Origin: Chloroflexota bacterium
Lineage (GTDB): Bacteria > Chloroflexota > UBA4733
Direction: 5' to 3'
NCBI GenBank assembly: GCA_025449435.1
Contig: JANWJO010000105.1
Coordinates: 1 to 8,931, forward strand
DNA length: 8,931 nucleotides
In this document: positions 4,922 through 8,931 of the stretch, one piece after another
Numbering within the stretch: the first letter of the stretch is position 1
Layout of the letters: each line of letters begins with the position of its first letter
Made by a program: the position numbers and the translations under genes
Notes under the pieces: generated by a model
What the model saw: the letters and a program-made list of their open reading frames with translations, nothing else
What the model was told of the DNA's origin: nothing
Database searches by the model: none

Positions 4922-7429
4922 ATGAACGCATTATTTCAGCCTAAAAAACGATTTCTCCCACTAGGATTCTCTACTCCGCGCGTTCTAGTGGCTGTCCTTC
5001 TTTGCGGGACAGCATGTTTGACCGTCACAGGTGCTCTACCGGATTTCTTTCATCCTGCAGCGCAGACAAAGGTTTCGCATCCCGCCTCCGCGGGACTGAC
5101 CTTTGCAGAACGCGTAGCGTACCAGCGAATCATTGAGGACATTTACTGGCGTCATCGCATCTGGCCCGGCAACAGCGGGGAGAATCCCGTTCCTAAGCCA
5201 TCGCTCGATGCGGTGATCTCTCAGGCGCAACTGGAAAAGAAAGTGACAGACTACCTTCGCAAGTCACAGACGCTCCAGGATTACGGTAAACAGCCTATTA
5301 CTGCCGGTCAACTGCAAGCTGAGATGGATCGTATGGCGCAGCAAACCAGGCAACCCGAGGTATTGCGCGAGCTTTTTGCCGCGCTGGGGAACGATCCGTT
5401 TATCATTGCGGAATGTCTCGCCCGGCCCCTGTTAGCTGAGCGCTTGCTAACGCAGTTAGCTAGCGACCACGTAAAACAAACGAGCGGAACCTATGAGGAG
5501 GTTGTAGCTGCTACCGCCGATTATAGCCTGCCCTCAATCTCCGATGATGGCGCATGCACTGACGATACCTGGACACGCATCAGCACCGTCAATGCGCCTT
5601 CTGGTCGAGCCGGTCACACGGCAGTATGGACGGGCAGTGAAATGATCGTTTGGGGTGGCTATGGTGGCCGTGCTCTCGGTATTCTGAACACCGGCGGCAG
5701 GTACAACCCCAGCACTGACAGTTGGACAGCCACAAGCATCACGGACGCGCCCGTTGGTCGGGATTTTCACACGGCGGTCTGGACCGGCAGCGAAATGATC
5801 GTCTGGGGCGGGGAGGGTGAGAATTTTATCCCGTTAGACAGTGGCGGCAGATACAATCCTGGCACGGACACGTGGACAGCGACCACCAAGACCAACGCGC
5901 CCACTAGCCGAAGCCGTCACACAGCAGTGTGGAGCGGCAGTGAAATGATTATCTGGGGCGGAGCCGGTGATAGCAGCTTGTTAAACACCGGCGGGAGATA
6001 CAATCCTACCTCCAATAGTTGGACAGCCACAAGCACCAGCAATGCGGCCGTTGCTCGATCGGAGCACACAGCAGTGTGGACCGGCAGCGAAATGATCGTC
6101 TGGGGCGGACGGTACCCGGGCACGGGGCGCATCGGTGGGAGATACGATCCCAGCACGGACACTTGGACAGCGACCAGCAGTATCAACGCGCCCGATGCCC
6201 GAAACAGTCACACGGCAGTGTGGACCGGCGGTGAAATGATCGTCTGGGGCGGATACGGTCCAAATGGTCCATATGGCTTTAATACTGGTGGGAAGTACAA
6301 TCCTACGACCAACAGTTGGACAGCTACGAGCACCATCAACGTACCCACTGCCCGAATTTGGCATACGGCAGTGTGGACGGGCAGTGAAATGATCGTCTGG
6401 GGTGGCTACGTTTTTCACGTAGGCGATGTTAGGACCGGCGGCAGATACAATCCGATCACCGATAGTTGGAAAGCCACCAGACCGATCAACGCGCCCGTTA
6501 ACCGAGAAGTTCACACGGCAGTATGGACGGGCAGTGAAATGATCGTATGGGGCGGAAACCCTGGTTTTAAGAATACTGGTGGAAGATACTGCGCGAACGT
6601 ATCCCAATTAGGCAACATCAGCACACGCGCTTTTGTGCAAACCGGTGACAACGTAGTGATAGGAGGGTTCATGGTTCAAGGGACACAACCAAAGAAGGTA
6701 ATTATTCGCGAGCTCGGCCCTGAGCTTACTCAGTATGGCGTTCCCAATGCATTAGCTAATCCGACCCTTGAACTGCACAACAGCACTGGAGCGTTGATTG
6801 CCTCTAATGATAGCTGGCTACATACAATAATCGGCGGGATCATCAGCAGCGATCAAGTGCGCGACATCCGGAACAGCGGCTACGCTCCAAACGATCCCAC
6901 GGAGTCGGCAATGATCGCGGAGCTGCCGGAGGGCAACTACACTGTGATCGTGCGCGGTGCAAATAACACGACTGGAGTTGCTCTGGTTGAGGTATATGAT
7001 CTTGGCACCAACAGTAACTCAATCCTGGCCAACATTAGCACTCGCGCCTTTGTGCAGACAGGCAATGACGTGATGATTGGAGGGTTCATCGTTGCAGGGG
7101 GTGTCTCGAAAAGGGTGATTGTGCGAGCCATAGGCCCTGAGCTGACTCAACACGGTGTTCCCAATGCATTGGCTGATCCGACCTTGGAGCTGCACAACGG
7201 CGCTGGTACTTTGATCGCATCGAATAACAATTGGACGAGGACGATAATTGGCGGGATTATTAGGGCAGACCAGTTGCGCGACATCCTGGATAGCGGCCAC
7301 GCGCCAACCGACCTAAGGGAGTCGGCAATCATCGCGGACCTGCCGGCAGGTAACTACACCACGATCGTGCGCGGAGTAAGCAACACCGCCGGAGTTGCGC
7401 TCGTAGAAGTGTATGATTTGGATCAGTAA
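4922..7429 (+). CDS. Exported seven-bladed kelch-like propeller protein with two LVEVYDL modules
   Basis: The product has 835 residues. The start at 4922 is supported by AAAGG at 4910-4914, seven bases upstream. Residues 1-40 form a signal sequence or anchor (KKR, then LVAVLLCGTACLTVTGAL). Residues about 58-200 form a predicted helical domain with invariant stretches shared with the gene at 7493 (YWRHRIWP, NSGENP, KPSLDAV, QAQLEKKVTDYLR, LQAEMDRMA, PEVLRELF, ALGNDP, AECLARP). I do not recognise it firmly; a SurA/parvulin-type N-terminal region is a guess. Residues 212-557 hold seven kelch-like blades whose R-x-x-H motifs start at 229, 280, 330, 379, 427, 478 and 528. Cys 212 just before blade 1 and Cys 557 after blade 7 are the only cysteines of the propeller. 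Residues 563-701 and 702-835 are two LVEVYDL modules matching the tail of the gene at 2232. The next gene follows after 63 bases with no terminator, so the two may be co-transcribed. Ligand and function are unknown. Confidence 0.88.
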   Translation: MNALFQPKKRFLPLGFSTPRVLVAVLLCGTACLTVTGALPDFFHPAAQTKVSHPASAGLTFAERVAYQRIIEDIYWRHRIWPGNSGENPVPKPSLDAVISQAQLEKKVTDYLRKSQTLQDYGKQPITAGQLQAEMDRMAQQTRQPEVLRELFAALGNDPFIIAECLARPLLAERLLTQLASDHVKQTSGTYEEVVAATADYSLPSISDDGACTDDTWTRISTVNAPSGRAGHTAVWTGSEMIVWGGYGGRALGILNTGGRYNPSTDSWTATSITDAPVGRDFHTAVWTGSEMIVWGGEGENFIPLDSGGRYNPGTDTWTATTKTNAPTSRSRHTAVWSGSEMIIWGGAGDSSLLNTGGRYNPTSNSWTATSTSNAAVARSEHTAVWTGSEMIVWGGRYPGTGRIGGRYDPSTDTWTATSSINAPDARNSHTAVWTGGEMIVWGGYGPNGPYGFNTGGKYNPTTNSWTATSTINVPTARIWHTAVWTGSEMIVWGGYVFHVGDVRTGGRYNPITDSWKATRPINAPVNREVHTAVWTGSEMIVWGGNPGFKNTGGRYCANVSQLGNISTRAFVQTGDNVVIGGFMVQGTQPKKVIIRELGPELTQYGVPNALANPTLELHNSTGALIASNDSWLHTIIGGIISSDQVRDIRNSGYAPNDPTESAMIAELPEGNYTVIVRGANNTTGVALVEVYDLGTNSNSILANISTRAFVQTGNDVMIGGFIVAGGVSKRVIVRAIGPELTQHGVPNALADPTLELHNGAGTLIASNNNWTRTIIGGIIRADQLRDILDSGHAPTDLRESAIIADLPAGNYTTIVRGVSNTAGVALVEVYDLDQ
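5555..6592 (+). repeat. Seven kelch-like blades, second propeller gene
   Basis: Arg codons opening the blades are at 5606, 5759, 5909, 6056, 6200, 6353 and 6503, giving periods of 144-153 bases. The x-x pairs are AG, DF, SR, SE, NS, IW and EV. Seven units is a normal number for a closed propeller. The loop between WGG and the GGRYNP strand varies in length and sequence (from NPGFK to YGPNGPYGF). Confidence 0.88.
6608..7429 (+). repeat. Duplicated 822-bp tail module pair, copy 2
   Basis: This is the partner of 3588-4409, aligned without gaps. The two internal modules (6608-7024 and 7025-7429) keep the same linker (GTNSNSI against SANSNSS in copy 1). The end of the module also survives in the remnant at 2105-2176. 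Confidence 0.85.
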
Positions 7430-7482
7430 GTGCTGGAGGTGGACCACTAACGTAATTTTGCTTGGGAATTCCAGAGAAGAAT

Positions 7483-7486
7483 GGAG
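7483..7486 (+). promoter_or_regulatory. Ribosome-binding site that fixes the start at 7493
   Basis: GGAG lies six bases before ATG 7493. An in-frame ATG at 7481 overlaps this GGAG and has no such site of its own, so 7493 is preferred. The same arrangement is preserved before the remnant at 2044. Confidence 0.65.
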
Positions 7487-7492
7487 AAAGAG

Positions 7493-8931
7493 ATGAAAAA
7501 CAAGAGCAATATCAGTGCTTATATTATTCGCAGTGCCGCGTGGGCTGTGTTTCTTTCGATGGCCCTTGTCGGCGTGAGTGCGGCGTTTAATTCGCGCCAT
7601 CGAATCGCGAAGGGTTCTGCGCCTCCCAGAGTGCTCACCTTTGTAGAGCGGGTGACATATCAGCGAGCAATCGAAGAAGTTTACTGGCGTCACCGCATCT
7701 GGCCCCGCAACAGCGGGGAGAATCCCGATCCCAAACCTTCCCTCGATGCGGTGATGACACAGGCGCAACTGGAAAAGAAAGTGACAGACTATCTGCGCAA
7801 CTCACAGGAGTTGGAGGATTTCTGGCAGCGCCCGACCACTGCCGAGCAATTACAGGCCGAGATGGATCGGATGGCCCGTGACACAAAACAGCCAGAAGTT
7901 CTGCGGGAACTGTTTGAAGCTCTTGGAAACGATCCAGCTGTCATCGCTGAGTGTTTGGCCAGGCCAATACTAGCAGAGCGTTTCATCGCAGATCTCTCAG
8001 CACAAGACCAAACTCGGCACGTTAGATCACTGCAGACCGACGCATTGCGTGCGATGTCGGCGGAAACAAAGTTAGGGCAAGCTGTTTACACTCTGCCGAA
8101 AATTGCCGTCGAGGGTCAATGCACAGATAACTGGGCGGCTACCAACACCACCAACGCGCCCTCTGCCCGACTGCAGCACACTGCAGTCTGGACCGGCAGT
8201 GAAATGATCGTTTGGGGTGGATATTACCCCGGTCGTCTCAACACGGGCGGGAGATACAATCCCACCACGAATAGTTGGGCAGCTACCAGCACGACTAACG
8301 CGCCCTCTGCCCGATGGCTTCACACGGCAGTCTGGACGGGCAGTGAAATGATCGTCTGGGGCGGAGTTGGCGGTTCGAACACCGGTGGGAAATACAACCC
8401 GGGCACGGATAGTTGGGTACCCACCAGCTTGACCAACGCGCCCTCTGCCCGATCGGCTCACACGGCAGTCTGGACGGGCAGTGAAATGATTGTTTGGGGT
8501 GGTAGCCGCTTCAATACAGGCGGGAGATACAATCCCAACACGGATGGTTGGACAGCCACGAGCAGGACCAACGCCCCCACTCCCCGGTCCATTCACACGG
8601 CAGTCTGGACGGGCAGTGAAATGATTGTTTGGGGTGGATATTTTTATGATGGTGCCAGTCATTGGTTCAACACGGGCGGGAGATACAATCCCACCACGAA
8701 TAGCTGGACAGCCACCAGTACGGCCAACACGCTCACACCACGGTCCAATCACACGGCAGTCTGGACGGGCAGTGAAATGATCGTTTGGGGCGGGTATTTT
8801 TATGATGGTGCCCACCCCCGTTGGTTCGACACGGGCGGGAGATACAATCCGAACGCCGATAGTTGGACACCCACCAGCACGACCAACGCGCCCGCTGCCC
8901 GGGCCAATCACACGGCAGTCTGGACCGGCAG
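7493..8931 (+). CDS. Exported kelch-like propeller protein, third paralogue (3' truncated)
   Basis: The frame is open from ATG 7493 to the right edge (479 full codons plus two bases), so the C-terminus is unseen. Residues 1-30 are a Sec signal peptide (MKNKSN, then AAWAVFLSMALVGVSA, likely cleavage near residue 30). Residues about 50-165 are the same helical domain as in the gene at 4922 (YWRHRIWP, NSGENP, QAQLEKKVTDYLR, AEMDRMA, PEVLRELF, ALGNDP, AECLARP). After a divergent linker, Cys 210 precedes the first blade in the same position as Cys 212 of the neighbour. Six kelch-like blades follow, with R-x-x-H motifs at residues 226, 274, 320, 365, 417 and 470; a seventh probably lies beyond the edge. 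The C-terminal module type cannot be told from this window. It lies 63 bases after the preceding gene in the same direction. Function is unknown; an extracellular binding role is an inference from the fold. Confidence 0.85.
   Translation, partial: MKNKSNISAYIIRSAAWAVFLSMALVGVSAAFNSRHRIAKGSAPPRVLTFVERVTYQRAIEEVYWRHRIWPRNSGENPDPKPSLDAVMTQAQLEKKVTDYLRNSQELEDFWQRPTTAEQLQAEMDRMARDTKQPEVLRELFEALGNDPAVIAECLARPILAERFIADLSAQDQTRHVRSLQTDALRAMSAETKLGQAVYTLPKIAVEGQCTDNWAATNTTNAPSARLQHTAVWTGSEMIVWGGYYPGRLNTGGRYNPTTNSWAATSTTNAPSARWLHTAVWTGSEMIVWGGVGGSNTGGKYNPGTDSWVPTSLTNAPSARSAHTAVWTGSEMIVWGGSRFNTGGRYNPNTDGWTATSRTNAPTPRSIHTAVWTGSEMIVWGGYFYDGASHWFNTGGRYNPTTNSWTATSTANTLTPRSNHTAVWTGSEMIVWGGYFYDGAHPRWFDTGGRYNPNADSWTPTSTTNAPAARANHTAVWTG
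8120..8931 (+). repeat. Kelch-like blades, third propeller gene (array continues past edge)
   Basis: Arg codons opening the blades are at 8168, 8312, 8450, 8585, 8741 and 8900. The x-x pairs are LQ, WL, SA, SI, SN and AN. The blades starting at 8585 and 8741 carry the same loop, YFYDGA, followed by a varied 4-5 residues, and look like a recent duplication of one 156-base unit. Confidence 0.85.

Noticed and set aside
8072..8911. Long open frame on the minus strand, 279 codons, with its own repeats
   Set aside because: It is the reverse of the kelch blade array. Because the blades repeat in frame with biased codons, the opposite strand stays open. The same artefact occurs opposite the other arrays (5981-6607 and 584-1459).
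149..8931. Regularly spaced near-identical DNA repeats resembling a CRISPR array
   Set aside because: The roughly 150-base period is in frame with protein blades, and the 'spacers' are coding loops. No cas genes are present.
149..8931. Diversity-generating retroelement acting on the variable dipeptide
   Set aside because: No reverse transcriptase, template repeat or adenine-biased substitution pattern is seen; the variable codons use all four bases. An element outside the window cannot be excluded.

Overview
The window carries a tandem cluster of secreted repeat proteins, all on the + strand. It most likely comes from a soil-type Verrucomicrobiota (Chthoniobacterales-like) chromosome. That assignment is an inference from three things: the roughly 135-residue module that begins N-I-S-T-R-x-F-V-Q-T-G and ends LVEVYDL, which I associate with this group; an autotransporter-type beta-strand protein without a barrel; and a GC-rich paired inverted repeat of REPIN type between genes. 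No housekeeping, RNA, CRISPR or mobile-element genes are visible.

Layout. Positions 2-1516 hold the 3' part of a kelch-like beta-propeller protein ending in a Pro/Thr linker and two Kre9/KNH-like domains. Positions 1517-2043 are non-coding and contain a 220-bp paired inverted repeat (1720-1939). Positions 2044-2176 hold a gene remnant: the signal-peptide start of one paralogue is joined out of frame to the last 23 codons of another. Positions 2232-4409 encode a 725-residue exported beta-helix protein ending in two copies of the LVEVYDL module. Positions 4410-4921 are non-coding with several palindromes. Positions 4922-7429 encode an 835-residue protein: signal sequence, conserved helical N-terminal domain, seven-bladed propeller, two LVEVYDL modules. 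Positions 7493-8931 hold a third propeller gene, open at the right edge, with the same N-terminal domain.

How the genes relate. They share interchangeable parts. The propeller is followed by KNH domains in one gene and by LVEVYDL modules in another, and the beta-helix protein carries the same LVEVYDL tail as the second propeller gene (an 822-bp tract alignable without gaps at a constant offset of 3020). The remnant at 2044-2176 shows that deletion or recombination between such parts has occurred. All products appear to enter the Sec pathway. No enzyme active site was recognised, so binding or surface roles are inferred, not shown.

The most notable signal is in the propellers. Eighteen blades have an almost invariant framework (R-x-x-H-T-A-V-W-T-G-S-E-M-I-V-W-G-G) in which the two x residues form a different pair in every blade. 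The third base of the second x codon is T or G in all 18. This suggests a family of scaffolds with a variable face, diversified by duplication, selection or recombination.
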